45,755 bases of DNA from UBA10427 sp003500135. Lineage in GTDB: Bacteria > Bacteroidota > Bacteroidia > Cytophagales > Cyclobacteriaceae. The translations under genes and the position numbers were made by a program. The stretch lies in assembly GCA_963966275.1 (NCBI GenBank), contig CAWZYQ010000009.1, positions 1 to 45,755 of the forward strand, in the 5' to 3' direction. Positions 17,347 to 25,748 of the stretch are shown piece after piece. Numbering within the stretch: position 1 is the stretch's first letter; the number at the start of each line of letters is the position of its first letter. The notes under the pieces are model-generated. The model searched no databases. It was not told where the DNA came from and saw only the letters and a program-made list of their open reading frames with translations.

Positions 17347-18183
17347 CTATTGAAAAAGTGCTAAAAAAGCTGCTATAAACGGTATTGAAAGCAATAATGC
17401 ATCAAAACGATCCAAAAATCCTCCATGTCCCGGCAATGAAGTACCCGAATCTTTGATCTCTATGCTCCTTTTGAAAAGCGATTCCACTAAATCACCATAG
17501 GTACCCGCTACGGTGGTCAGTATTCCTATCACCAGCCATTTCCACAATTCAAGTGTATTGAAATAGTGAGAAATGACAATGGAGAGCAAGATTGTTAACA
17601 AAGCGCCACCGATAAAACCTTCCCATGATTTATTGGGCGAAACACGTTCAAATAGTTTCTTTTTACCAAAAGTGGCGCCGGCAAAATATGCTCCGGTATC
17701 GCTGGCCCAGGTCATTAAAAGAATCCCGATTATCACTTCATAGTTATAAATGCCGTCTCGAAAAGCAATCGTATGTAAGAGCGCGAAGGGCACCCCCACA
17801 TAGATAATCCCCAGAAATGTATATGCGATATTTGTAAAAGGCTTGTTTTCCCCTCTTTTGTAGAGCTTTATAAAAAACACTATGGCGCTTACCGGGAACA
17901 GGATGAAGTAAAGGCGTGACTGTTCCATTCCGGATTGTACCAAAAAGGTAACGAAGAATAGGATAACAGCCGTAAAAGTACCCCAGAATTTTAGTGGCAA
18001 CATACCGTCGAGTAGAAGGAGTTTATAAAACTCATAAATCGTAAAAAATAAAATAATGGCAAAAACCACCAGGTAACTGTACTGTGAATAAACAATTGCC
18101 GATATCAGTACAGCCACGCCTATTAGCGCCACAATAACTCGCTGTGTGAGATTGTTATATTTATTCAAAACGGATGTCTTCAT
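17347..18183 (-). CDS. cdsA: Phosphatidate cytidylyltransferase
   Basis: A 278-residue inner-membrane enzyme making CDP-diacylglycerol from phosphatidic acid and CTP, the precursor for phosphatidylserine and hence for Psd nearby. It has about seven or eight hydrophobic segments. The C-terminal CDS signature is clear: SWEGFIGG, then GDLVESLFKRSIEIKDSGTSLPGHGGFLDRFDALL. The start overlaps the 3' end of the DUF2007 gene by 23 bases. Together with the upstream CPBP protease gene they form a tight three-gene unit. Confidence 0.93.
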   Translation of the reverse strand: MKTSVLNKYNNLTQRVIVALIGVAVLISAIVYSQYSYLVVFAIILFFTIYEFYKLLLLDGMLPLKFWGTFTAVILFFVTFLVQSGMEQSRLYFILFPVSAIVFFIKLYKRGENKPFTNIAYTFLGIIYVGVPFALLHTIAFRDGIYNYEVIIGILLMTWASDTGAYFAGATFGKKKLFERVSPNKSWEGFIGGALLTILLSIVISHYFNTLELWKWLVIGILTTVAGTYGDLVESLFKRSIEIKDSGTSLPGHGGFLDRFDALLLSIPFIAAFLALFQ

Positions 18184-18367
18184 CGATAATTTTTAAGGCC
18201 TTGATCACATGATCCTGGGAGACATGCACTTCGTAATGGCCAAAATGATAATTTGAATCTTTTTTATTGAGTACTATTGCAGGCGTTTCCATATCCTCAA
18301 GCACTGATTTTACTATTTCAGCACGATGCAGGATCGCTGATTCATATACTTTCTTCCACTTTTCCAT
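18161..18367 (-). CDS. DUF2007 small protein
   Basis: A 68-residue protein with the DUF2007 (putative signal-transducing protein) pattern: WKKVYESAILHRAEIVKSVLEDMETPAIVLNKKDS, then a C-terminal VSQDHVIKALKII helix. This small alpha/beta fold resembles PII-like or ACT domains; its ligand is unknown. It overlaps the CPBP gene before it (26 bases) and cdsA after it (23 bases), so its expression is tied to membrane-related genes. Confidence 0.85.
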   Translation of the reverse strand: MEKWKKVYESAILHRAEIVKSVLEDMETPAIVLNKKDSNYHFGHYEVHVSQDHVIKALKIIDEDIRFE

Positions 18368-19298
18368 GCAGTTTTTTATAGTGACGGTAAAGAAATACCA
18401 TTGAAGCTATAAATATGATCAAAAAAGGCAAAATTGCATACCATGGCGCCGACTCATCCGACTCTACATCATATGAAATCTTGTCTTGTTGGTATAGGTA
18501 CAACACTAATAGTGAAATGCCATTGTTCACAAAATGGCCTAAAACGGCCAGCCAGATATTGCCAGACCAGACATAAAGGTAACCGAAAAGCGCCCCCAGC
18601 AATACACGAGGTATGAATCCATAAAACTGAACATGAATAGCGCTGAATAATATGGCCGCCAGCCAGATGGCCAAGTGATGATTTTTACTTATTTGAAAAA
18701 ATATATTTTGTATGGCGCCTCTAAATAGCAATTCCTCAACTATTGCCGGAATGATCGCTACCACAACAATAGCTGCTAAAAAGTAAGAAACACTGTCAAA
18801 TTTTGTCAAGAATTCGGTTACTTCCCTCAACTGATCTTCCATATTTTTGGCCCAGTCTTCAAAAGGCTGAAGAAAACCAGGCAGGTCCATATTGGCATTC
18901 CATTCAATAAATACCGTGTTCACAATCATAAAACTGAAAGTGGCCAAGACAGCCATTACCAGCATTTGATCTTCCAGTCCTTTTATCGGCAAAAGAATGA
19001 AGGGATTTTTTCGCTCATAAATACTGAAGTAAAGCAAAACAGGAGTTAAAAAAGCGCCCAAAGCTGAAGCCCCCTGATACAACAATAATGCTTTTCGTCC
19101 GTTTTCAAAGGTTTCAGGCTGCTGCAAAAAGCGGTCTAATGACATGGCATCAATATTGTAAATCAATGTTGTAAAACCTATACCAAGAACGGGCCCGATT
19201 AATAAAACTCCCGCCACTGTAAAAAGAAATACAACAATTAGAGCTAAAACTGGGTTTCTTTGATCGGAAAATAGGCGCTTATATTCTATATTGTTCAT
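18342..19298 (-). CDS. CPBP-family intramembrane metalloprotease (Abi/CAAX-like)
   Basis: A 318-residue integral membrane protein with about seven or eight hydrophobic segments. The CPBP/Abi motifs are present: EELLFRG (Glu-Glu...Arg), then FSAIHVQFYGFIPRVLLG with its His, and VLGHFVNNG with the last catalytic His. Family members cleave prenylated or other membrane peptides, often for maturation or immunity to bacteriocins. No bacteriocin gene is seen here. It is the first gene of the CPBP-DUF2007-cdsA cluster and is divergent from dusB across only 36 bases. Confidence 0.9.
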   Translation of the reverse strand: MNNIEYKRLFSDQRNPVLALIVVFLFTVAGVLLIGPVLGIGFTTLIYNIDAMSLDRFLQQPETFENGRKALLLYQGASALGAFLTPVLLYFSIYERKNPFILLPIKGLEDQMLVMAVLATFSFMIVNTVFIEWNANMDLPGFLQPFEDWAKNMEDQLREVTEFLTKFDSVSYFLAAIVVVAIIPAIVEELLFRGAIQNIFFQISKNHHLAIWLAAILFSAIHVQFYGFIPRVLLGALFGYLYVWSGNIWLAVLGHFVNNGISLLVLYLYQQDKISYDVESDESAPWYAILPFLIIFIASMVFLYRHYKKLHGKVEESI

Positions 19299-19334
19299 AT
19301 TGTGGCTAAATTTACAGCAAAAATTTGAATTACC

Positions 19335-20327
19335 TTGGTGAAGATTGGAAACTTAGAGTTGGGGGATTTTCCTTTGTTACTCGCTCCGATGGAAGATGTG
19401 AGCGACCCTCCATTTCGAGCAGTTTGTAAGGAAAACGGGGTTGATTTGATGTACACGGAATTTATTTCTGCAGAAGGCCTCATTAGAGATGCGGAAAAGA
19501 GCCTACAAAAACTGGATATTTACGATTATGAACGTCCTATTGGCATCCAGATTTTTGGCGACAAAATAGAGTCGATGCGCGAAGCTGCGGCCATTGCCGA
19601 AGAAGCCAACCCCGAAATAATCGATATTAACTATGGCTGCCCGGTTAAAAAAGTAGCCTGTAAAGGAGCAGGTGCGGGCATACTGTTAGACCTGCCCAAA
19701 ATGCAGTCAATGACCGCAGAAATTGTCAATCGGGTTAACAAACCCGTAACTGTTAAAACACGTCTCGGCTGGGATGATAAAAACATAAAAATAGTGGAAG
19801 TGGCTCAAAGGCTACAGGATGTAGGCATACAGGCTTTGACCATTCATGGTCGGACGAGGGTACAGATGTACAAAGGAGTTGCTGACTGGAACCCAATTGC
19901 CAAAGTTAAAAATCACGCAGCTATAAACATACCCATATTTGGGAATGGTGATATTGATACTCCTCAAAAAGCGCTGGAATACCGCGAAAAATACGATGTA
20001 GATGGCATAATGATTGGTAGAGCCAGTATAGGATACCCCTGGATTTTCAATGAAATAAAACACTTTTTCGATACCGGTGAAATACTGCCCGGGCCCGATA
20101 TAGATGAGCGTGTAAAAGTAGCCAAAAAACATCTTTCCTTTAGTGTAGAGTGGAAGGGTGAACGTAAAGGTCTTTACGAAATGCGCCGGCACTACACCAA
20201 TTATTTTAAAGGTATTCCGAATTTCAAGCCCTTCCGGACGCGGCTTGTGACATCAGAAGAATATAATGAGGTGATGGGTTTACTTGATGAAATTGCCGTA
20301 ACCTTCCAACCCGAGGTGATGCCATGA
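19335..20327 (+). CDS. dusB: tRNA-dihydrouridine synthase
   Basis: A 330-residue FMN enzyme reducing uridine in tRNA to dihydrouridine. TIM-barrel motifs are LLLAPMEDVSDPPFR, INYGCPVKKVACKGAGAGILL (catalytic Cys102), KTRLGWDD, HGRTRVQMYKG and GNGDIDTP with IGRAS. No ATG exists near the start. TTG at 19335 followed by GTG gives the family's usual Met-Val-Lys-Ile-Gly beginning, so TTG is preferred, with GTG 19338 as the alternative. The following transporter gene overlaps it by four bases (ATGA). Confidence 0.92.
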   Translation: MVKIGNLELGDFPLLLAPMEDVSDPPFRAVCKENGVDLMYTEFISAEGLIRDAEKSLQKLDIYDYERPIGIQIFGDKIESMREAAAIAEEANPEIIDINYGCPVKKVACKGAGAGILLDLPKMQSMTAEIVNRVNKPVTVKTRLGWDDKNIKIVEVAQRLQDVGIQALTIHGRTRVQMYKGVADWNPIAKVKNHAAINIPIFGNGDIDTPQKALEYREKYDVDGIMIGRASIGYPWIFNEIKHFFDTGEILPGPDIDERVKVAKKHLSFSVEWKGERKGLYEMRRHYTNYFKGIPNFKPFRTRLVTSEEYNEVMGLLDEIAVTFQPEVMP

Positions 20328-21217
20328 GTAAACCGGCGGGGCCAAGTGATGTAACACTTTCATGGCTTTTACTACTATTGCTTTCATTGATTTGGGGCAG
20401 TTCTTTCATTTTGATTAAAAAAGGACTGCTGGTTTTTACTCCAACTGAAGTGGCAGGCATAAGAATTGGTTCTGCATCATTGGTGCTGGCGCCTTATGCC
20501 GTAAAAAAGTGGCGCAAAGTAGATAAGCATTATGCAAAATACCTGCTTATATCAGGGGTTGTTGGTTCGCTCATTCCGGCATTCCTTTTTGCCCTTGCCC
20601 AAACCCAGTTGGACAGCGGTATAACAGGTGTGCTCAATGCACTGACACCGATTTTCGTGCTCATTATGGGATTGATATTTTTTAGCCAGAAGTCTAATGC
20701 CCGAATGATCATTGGTATTTTCATTGGCTTTGTAGGCACATTGTTACTCATCCTGGCCTCCTCGGGTGGAAATCCCGGACAATTGAACTTCTACGCTTTT
20801 TTTGTGGTCCTGGCCACTTTGTGTTACGGCATTAATCTCAATCTGATCAAATACTACCTGACCTCCATCAGAGCGCTGGAAATTACCGCCATATCATTAG
20901 TAATGGTTGGCCCCTTTACCATCATATTTCTTTTGCTTTTTACCTCATTCAACCATAAAATAGTGTATACTGAAGGCGCCTGGCTTTCCTTTGGATACTT
21001 GTGTATGCTCGGGATTATTGGTACCGCCACGGCCTTGGGGATATTCAATAAACTCGTTAAACTAAGCACTCCGTTGTTCTCGAGTTCGGTTACCTACATC
21101 ATACCAATAGTTGCTGTATTATGGGGCGTATTTGATGGAGAAAAGTTAACCATATACCACTATTTAAGCATGTTGGTAATTCTTGTTGGCGTTTTCTTGG
21201 CAAATAGAAGGCGATAA
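20324..21217 (+). CDS. EamA-family (DMT superfamily) transporter
   Basis: A 297-residue membrane protein with ten hydrophobic segments arranged as two EamA repeats. The first repeat starts LLSLIWGSSFILIKKGL, and the second near LATLCYGINLNLIKYYL. The characteristic end TYIIPIVAVLWGVFDGE is present. Such proteins usually export amino acids or metabolites; the substrate is not predictable. The start overlaps the dusB stop, so the two are translated from one transcript. Confidence 0.88.
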   Translation: MSKPAGPSDVTLSWLLLLLLSLIWGSSFILIKKGLLVFTPTEVAGIRIGSASLVLAPYAVKKWRKVDKHYAKYLLISGVVGSLIPAFLFALAQTQLDSGITGVLNALTPIFVLIMGLIFFSQKSNARMIIGIFIGFVGTLLLILASSGGNPGQLNFYAFFVVLATLCYGINLNLIKYYLTSIRALEITAISLVMVGPFTIIFLLLFTSFNHKIVYTEGAWLSFGYLCMLGIIGTATALGIFNKLVKLSTPLFSSSVTYIIPIVAVLWGVFDGEKLTIYHYLSMLVILVGVFLANRRR

Positions 21218-21324
21218 TAAAAATTTACCAAATTTTTGACGTGTAAAGTGAAACCTTTAGTAGGTTTTTACCTGTTTAAGTATATGAAGGCGAAATTATT
21301 TATCACCCTTTAATCCCGCTTAAT

Positions 21325-21741
21325 ATGAAGAACTATAACAACAGAATCTCCGCCTCCATTAAGGAAAAAGATTTGAAAGAAATTCTGGATGCCATTGATT
21401 TTATCGATGAAAAACTTTCAGAACTGGTCACATTGAGCAAGGAAGAAGCAATGGCGCTACCCAGAATGCAGGAAGACACGATTTTGTTTGTTAGCAAGAG
21501 CCTTGAAAGTGCTTACAAAAATATAAATGCAGTACCCAAAAATGTTGAACTTGACGAAGTAAAGAAAGATCTTGAGCTCTGTAAATCAATCGAAAAGATT
21601 TCCACACCGCTCAATGCGATTATGAAAAAACTCAATGACAGCGCTTTGTTAGCCAGTAGTGAAGCCTATTTGCCGGCAATAGCTATTCATAATGCACTTT
21701 CAAGCCGAGGTCACCAAAAAAGGTCAGGCGCCCTTCATTAA
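21325..21741 (+). CDS. Small helical protein of unknown function
   Basis: A 138-residue protein, predicted all-helical, with charged heptad-like stretches (LKEILDAIDFIDEKLSELVTL and LDEVKKDLELCKSIEKI). No signal peptide or membrane segment is seen. I recognise no domain. The 3' end overlaps the 3' end of the convergent K+ channel gene by 18 bases. It lies 107 bases after the transporter gene and may have its own promoter. The ORF has normal codon use, so I regard it as a real gene. Confidence 0.65.
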   Translation: MKNYNNRISASIKEKDLKEILDAIDFIDEKLSELVTLSKEEAMALPRMQEDTILFVSKSLESAYKNINAVPKNVELDEVKKDLELCKSIEKISTPLNAIMKKLNDSALLASSEAYLPAIAIHNALSSRGHQKRSGALH

Positions 21742-22758
21742 GAATTGCTTCTTCATGCGCTGAATTGATTCCCTGTTTCCCAGAACGATAAGGACAATAC
21801 CTTCCTGTATGACAGTGCCAGCGCCTGGTGTAAATCGAAGCGCGGCCTCATGATCTTTTATGCCCAATACGCTCACGCCAGTTTTGTTACGAAAATCGAG
21901 TTCTCTAAGCGATTTATTTCTGAATTCTGACCTCAAATCGCCGTAAGTGATCTCTTCAAGTATATATTCATTTTCACTTACGTTATTAAGTACATTGAGC
22001 AGTTCGATAACATAGGGCTTAGTAATGATTTGAGCCATATGAAGGCCACCTAATGCGTCGGGCATGACTACGTGGTTCGCTCCTGCCCTGCGCAGCTTTT
22101 GTCCTGACTTTTCGTCCGAGGCCCGGGCAATGATCTTTATATTGGGGTTGAGCTCCCGTGCAGTGAGTGATATAAACACATTATCGGCATCGTTGGGTAG
22201 CGTTGTAATAATAGCCCTGGCACGTTGAATGCCTGCCGAGTTAAGAATTTCATCAGTGGTGGCATCTCCCACAATCACATTGTATTTCAATGAATCGGGA
22301 ATAGTTTCAAGCGTGCTTTCATTGCGTTCAATAATGAAGAGCCTTTCCTTACTATTTACTAATTCGCTAACGGCTTTGATCCCATTTCGACCAAACCCAC
22401 ATACAATTATATGGTTGCGAACATTTTTAAATTCACGGCCTTGCATAAAACTTTTAAGTATTTTGTTGAGCTCACCTTCAAAAATATAGGTGGTAAGCGT
22501 GGAAATAAGATAGGCAAATATCACTAAATTGGAAAGGATGTAAAGACTGGTGAACACACGGCCATTTTCAGATAATTGTTTGACCTCCGTAAAACCTACC
22601 GTAGACAGCGTGATAACTGTCATATATAGGGCCTCGGTAAAACGGTAGTTCTCGATGAGCATGTAGCCACTAATTCCCGTCACGATTGACATTAACGAAA
22701 AACCGACGGCTAACATCAGACGGCTTAAACTCTTTGTAATGGGGAAGTTTAAATACAC
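21724..22758 (-). CDS. Potassium channel with cytoplasmic RCK (TrkA-N/TrkA-C) domains
   Basis: A 344-residue protein with two transmembrane helices flanking a pore loop (about 10-95), then a TrkA-N Rossmann domain (HIIVCGFGRNGIKAVSEL) and a TrkA-C domain. It probably gates K+ flow in response to a nucleotide or ion. The selectivity filter reads TLSTVGFTEV in place of the canonical TVGYG: the Tyr is Phe and the second Gly is Thr. ATG at 22758 gives the complete first helix. It is divergent from the LETM1-related gene. Confidence 0.88.
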   Translation of the reverse strand: MYLNFPITKSLSRLMLAVGFSLMSIVTGISGYMLIENYRFTEALYMTVITLSTVGFTEVKQLSENGRVFTSLYILSNLVIFAYLISTLTTYIFEGELNKILKSFMQGREFKNVRNHIIVCGFGRNGIKAVSELVNSKERLFIIERNESTLETIPDSLKYNVIVGDATTDEILNSAGIQRARAIITTLPNDADNVFISLTARELNPNIKIIARASDEKSGQKLRRAGANHVVMPDALGGLHMAQIITKPYVIELLNVLNNVSENEYILEEITYGDLRSEFRNKSLRELDFRNKTGVSVLGIKDHEAALRFTPGAGTVIQEGIVLIVLGNRESIQRMKKQFLMKGA

Positions 22759-22885
22759 GTGAGCAGTATTGATATTAATTACACCTCAATGAATTAGCGT
22801 CTAAATTAGGAAAAAAGGTTTTATTGTCCTGTTTTTATCATTGAAACATGGACAAAATTAGATATATTTCAGTAAGGAATCATTT

Positions 22886-24175
22886 ATGAAACCATCTCAT
22901 AAAGGCTGGCTGACTGAATATTACAATTCACTAAATAGTGGAAACACCCTGTTCCGATATTTTCTCGAAATGAGGGATAACTATGCGAATTTAAATGAAG
23001 AACAGAAATTGTATGGAGTACTTCAACCCACCGGTTTATTGTACGGATATCCGCTGGCTGGCAGGAGCCCTTTTCAAATCAATATAAAAAAATGGGACGA
23101 AAAGTCACGTATGAAAATGGTACTTGCCGATAGCATGATGAACCATGCGCTGCTTATTTCTCCGGCCCAATCGAACCATAAACACCTGGCGGATTACCTC
23201 CAACATAGCCTGGAAGAATTAATCATGTTTTATCGCACGGTACAGCCTGAATATTTTAAAAAGAAAAGGTTTAATTATAAAACGCCAACCGAAGGCCTGG
23301 AAAAACTTTTTGACGACCGAATTAAAGTTCACGGCAGGTTAAATAAGAGTTATTGGACTTCTTTATTTCAAAACAGCCTGTTGTTCCTCGATGTATATTA
23401 CTACGGCCTATGGATGAAAAAAGAAACCGGAATAATAAATTTCAATGATATTGAGAACCATCAAAACCAGATGCGACTTCTAATTTTACAACTTATCGCC
23501 TCTGCCGCCCAGGCCAATCAGGAAGTAACCTGCGAAGAACAAAATATATTTCACTTTTTCCTGCAATCAGCCGGATTGCCCTACGACTTGCATAAAAAAG
23601 CGAGCTTTTTTATAAAAGATCGTATTGGCCTTGAGGACATTGACCTCAGTGTTGCCGATAGCTGGATTTTGAAAAAGTATGTGCTTGAATTGGCCCTTCT
23701 AACTTTGTGGACTGATAAGGAGTTGGATGAACTTGAAAAAACTTTTTTGAAAAAACTATCTTTACAGCTTGCCATGCCCGACGAGGAAGGTGAAACAAGC
23801 ATGATGGCGATTGAAAGTTTTGTAATATCTCACTGGGACGAGGTTTCATATTTACAATCAAGACACAATTTTTCTATCGTCCGCGATCACTTCAGCAAGA
23901 AATTGAAACATGTGGTGGTAAAAAACACGAAAGCTGTGGAACAGGAGTTGAGAGAAAGCAAAGAATTAATGCAGTTGTTGTTAAAGGCCAATAAAGGCAA
24001 GCTGAACCCGGAAGAACAAAAAAAAGTGAAAGCGCAATTGATCGATATTTTAAAAACAATCCCAACCTTCGTTATAATAGCATTGCCGGGTACATTTATT
24101 ACGCTTCCACTTCTTATCAAGCTTTTACCTAAAAGCGCCTTCCCAAGCGCTTTTTCGGAAGAAGAAGAACTTTAG
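22886..24175 (+). CDS. LETM1-related biofilm-associated protein
   Basis: A 429-residue Bacteroidota protein. The middle (about 190-310) resembles a TerB-like helical domain. The C-terminal region (about 365-425) matches the LETM1 ribosome-binding-like helix: KELMQLLLKANKGKL, then LKTIPTFVIIALPGTFITLPLLIKLLP with one hydrophobic segment. Members are linked to biofilm and envelope traits in Flavobacteria; the mechanism is unknown. Its stop (24173-24175) interlocks with the stop of the convergent thioredoxin-like gene (24172-24174). It does not share a transcript with any neighbour. Confidence 0.75.
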   Translation: MKPSHKGWLTEYYNSLNSGNTLFRYFLEMRDNYANLNEEQKLYGVLQPTGLLYGYPLAGRSPFQINIKKWDEKSRMKMVLADSMMNHALLISPAQSNHKHLADYLQHSLEELIMFYRTVQPEYFKKKRFNYKTPTEGLEKLFDDRIKVHGRLNKSYWTSLFQNSLLFLDVYYYGLWMKKETGIINFNDIENHQNQMRLLILQLIASAAQANQEVTCEEQNIFHFFLQSAGLPYDLHKKASFFIKDRIGLEDIDLSVADSWILKKYVLELALLTLWTDKELDELEKTFLKKLSLQLAMPDEEGETSMMAIESFVISHWDEVSYLQSRHNFSIVRDHFSKKLKHVVVKNTKAVEQELRESKELMQLLLKANKGKLNPEEQKKVKAQLIDILKTIPTFVIIALPGTFITLPLLIKLLPKSAFPSAFSEEEEL

Positions 24176-24777
24176 CCCTTACGCCATTTGATGGTACACC
24201 CAATTGCCTTGGTATTTTCTTCCCCTACTTCCTGTCCATTCATCAATGCTTCAATTGCGTTCTCGACATATTTCACATCGGCAGCATCTGCATCTTTGTA
24301 ATTATTGTCAATTGCACCTATATATCTGACTTTCATTTCATCGTCAAGTAAATATACATGTGGCGTGTACTTGGCGCCATATGCTTTCGCAACCTCCTGT
24401 GTTTCATCATAAACATAAGCAAAAGGATAGCCTTTCTCTTTCGAAATGCGTTTCATTTCATCAAATGAGTCTTCGGGCTTGATCTCCGGATCATTCGGAT
24501 TGATCGCAATAACAGGATATCCTTTATCAGCATACTTATTGTGCAAATCGATGATCCGCTGCTCATATTTTTTAGCATAAGGGCAACTGTTGCAAGTAAA
24601 AATGACAACATAGCCATCGGCATCCTTATAATCGGAAAGTGATACCATTTTGCCATCTACATTTTTCAATTCGAAGTCTGTGGCCTGATCACCCACCTGG
24701 TAACCATTGTTTACGAAGGCACTGGAAGCTACCAGCCCCGCAAAACATACTGTAAGTAAAATGCTTCTGATAATCAT
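24172..24777 (-). CDS. Exported thioredoxin-like (redoxin, AhpC/TSA-type) protein
   Basis: A 201-residue protein with a signal peptide (cleavage near ASSAFV). The thioredoxin fold has the active site FTCNSCPYAK, with Cys-x-x-Cys as CNSC. It resembles Bacteroidota periplasmic redoxins (DUF-type 'thioredoxin family protein'), with PNDPEIKPEDSFDEMK and TPHVYLLD (cis-Pro). It reduces peroxides or disulfides outside the cytoplasm. It follows the TlpA-like gene by 11 bases, forming an operon. Confidence 0.88.
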   Translation of the reverse strand: MIIRSILLTVCFAGLVASSAFVNNGYQVGDQATDFELKNVDGKMVSLSDYKDADGYVVIFTCNSCPYAKKYEQRIIDLHNKYADKGYPVIAINPNDPEIKPEDSFDEMKRISKEKGYPFAYVYDETQEVAKAYGAKYTPHVYLLDDEMKVRYIGAIDNNYKDADAADVKYVENAIEALMNGQEVGEENTKAIGCTIKWRKG

Positions 24778-24788
24778 GATAGTTGGAT

Positions 24789-25277
24789 TTATGGTTTACG
24801 TATTTTATCCACGGTATTAAACAAGGCCTGCTCATCAAACTGTTTTTCATAGAAGTATGTTTTCTTATCCCTGCAATTGACCATCAGGGTAGCCGGTATT
24901 GCCCCTGACCAATTTGGATGTACCTTGCTAATAAATGCATTGAAATCTGTTTCGTCTACCAGTACTACACGCTGTGTCATGTTTTTCTTTTTGACAAAAG
25001 GCTTAACCCTGTTTTCAAGTTGCTCGACCATATCCATGCTAACAAAAACGACCTCTACATCATTATATTTTTTATCAAGGTCTAAAAAATGTGGAAGCTC
25101 CATTATGCATGGCTTGCACCAGGTGGCCCAAAAATTATACACGATTATCTTTTCGCCATCTTCGCATTGATCGATCATATTAAGAAGTTGTGGATATTTG
25201 ATCACCTCCACCTCCTGGGCATTTAGTATGATGGAACATCTTGTATAAATTAGAAATATAAGTACGAGTCGTTTCAT
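24789..25277 (-). CDS. TlpA/ResA-like thioredoxin-fold protein
   Basis: A 162-residue exported protein with a short hydrophobic leader ending near ILNAQE. The active site is NFWATWCKPCIMELP, followed by the cis-Pro segment AIPATLMV. Such proteins reduce disulfides in the periplasm, for example in cytochrome maturation. The open frame reaches back to 25322, but ATG at 25277 begins the leader and is preferred. It is the first gene of a pair with the redoxin gene. Confidence 0.88.
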   Translation of the reverse strand: MKRLVLIFLIYTRCSIILNAQEVEVIKYPQLLNMIDQCEDGEKIIVYNFWATWCKPCIMELPHFLDLDKKYNDVEVVFVSMDMVEQLENRVKPFVKKKNMTQRVVLVDETDFNAFISKVHPNWSGAIPATLMVNCRDKKTYFYEKQFDEQALFNTVDKIRKP

Positions 25278-25514
25278 ATATACGTGCATTTTTGTATCCC
25301 GAATACATTTGGGGTTAATCAAATATCGAAAAAATGTGGAATTATTGTATATTTTTAAATCAACTGAATCGCTTCGTATTAATGATTAAAAATTGTAAAA
25401 GTAGTCGAATATTTTACACCTGTGAAGAGCTGATCCGGATAAATTTTATTCGCCACTGTTAATATCCACTTAAAAATTAGATAATTATTAAATGTCAAAT
25501 TAAATAATCAGTTT

Positions 25515-25543
25515 TTATCCACATTTATCCACACTTATCCACA
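25515..25543 (+). promoter_or_regulatory. Triplet of phased DnaA boxes
   Basis: Three copies of TTATCCACA at 25515-25523, 25525-25533 and 25535-25543, one base apart, so all lie on one helical face. The arrangement fits DnaA oligomerisation at an origin or at a DnaA-titrating locus. Confidence 0.8.
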
Positions 25544-25559
25544 CAAGAAACTGTTTTTT

Positions 25560-25600
25560 ACATAAGTTGTTGTTTTTCAGATACTTATGTGGGCTTATGT
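25560..25600. repeat. CTTATGT repeats inside the candidate origin
   Basis: ACATAAGT (25560-25567) and ACTTATGT (25583-25590) form a perfect 8-bp inverted repeat. A second direct copy GCTTATGT follows at 25593-25600, 10 bp downstream, and another is at 25688-25695. The 10-bp phase matches that of the DnaA boxes. They may bind a second initiator-associated protein. Confidence 0.55.
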
Positions 25601-25612
25601 AAATTCAAACTT

Positions 25613-25621
25613 TGTGGATAA
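25613..25621 (-). promoter_or_regulatory. Inverted DnaA box
   Basis: TGTGGATAA on the plus strand is a perfect TTATCCACA on the minus strand. It lies 70 bases right of the phased triplet and next to the AT-rich tract. Confidence 0.75.
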
Positions 25622-25748
25622 AGTTTACGAAAACGGCGATTCCTTAAAAATCAAGTTTTATTAAAAATATTTATCCCCATATCCCTCGCTTATGTTATGA
25701 GAATATTATCATATGCCACAGATTTTTAAACGGTGAAAATTGTCGTTG

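Larger units (their letters stand above)
25323..25748. other. Candidate chromosomal replication origin (oriC) with DnaA-box cluster
   Basis: A gene-free, very AT-rich stretch. Three perfect DnaA boxes TTATCCACA start at 25515, 25525 and 25535, spaced exactly 10 bp. A fourth perfect box is inverted at 25613-25621, and a one-mismatch TTATCCCCA lies at 25671. Four perfect 9-mers in 107 bp are far above chance. A second motif, CTTATGT, occurs directly at 25584, 25594 and 25689, and inverted at 25561. An AT tract at 25640-25675 could be the unwinding element. No dnaA gene is in the window, which is not unusual in Bacteroidota. It is a candidate, not proven. Confidence 0.6.

Noticed and set aside
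19812..20192. 126-codon minus-strand frame
   Set aside because: Antisense to dusB, whose motifs are unambiguous.
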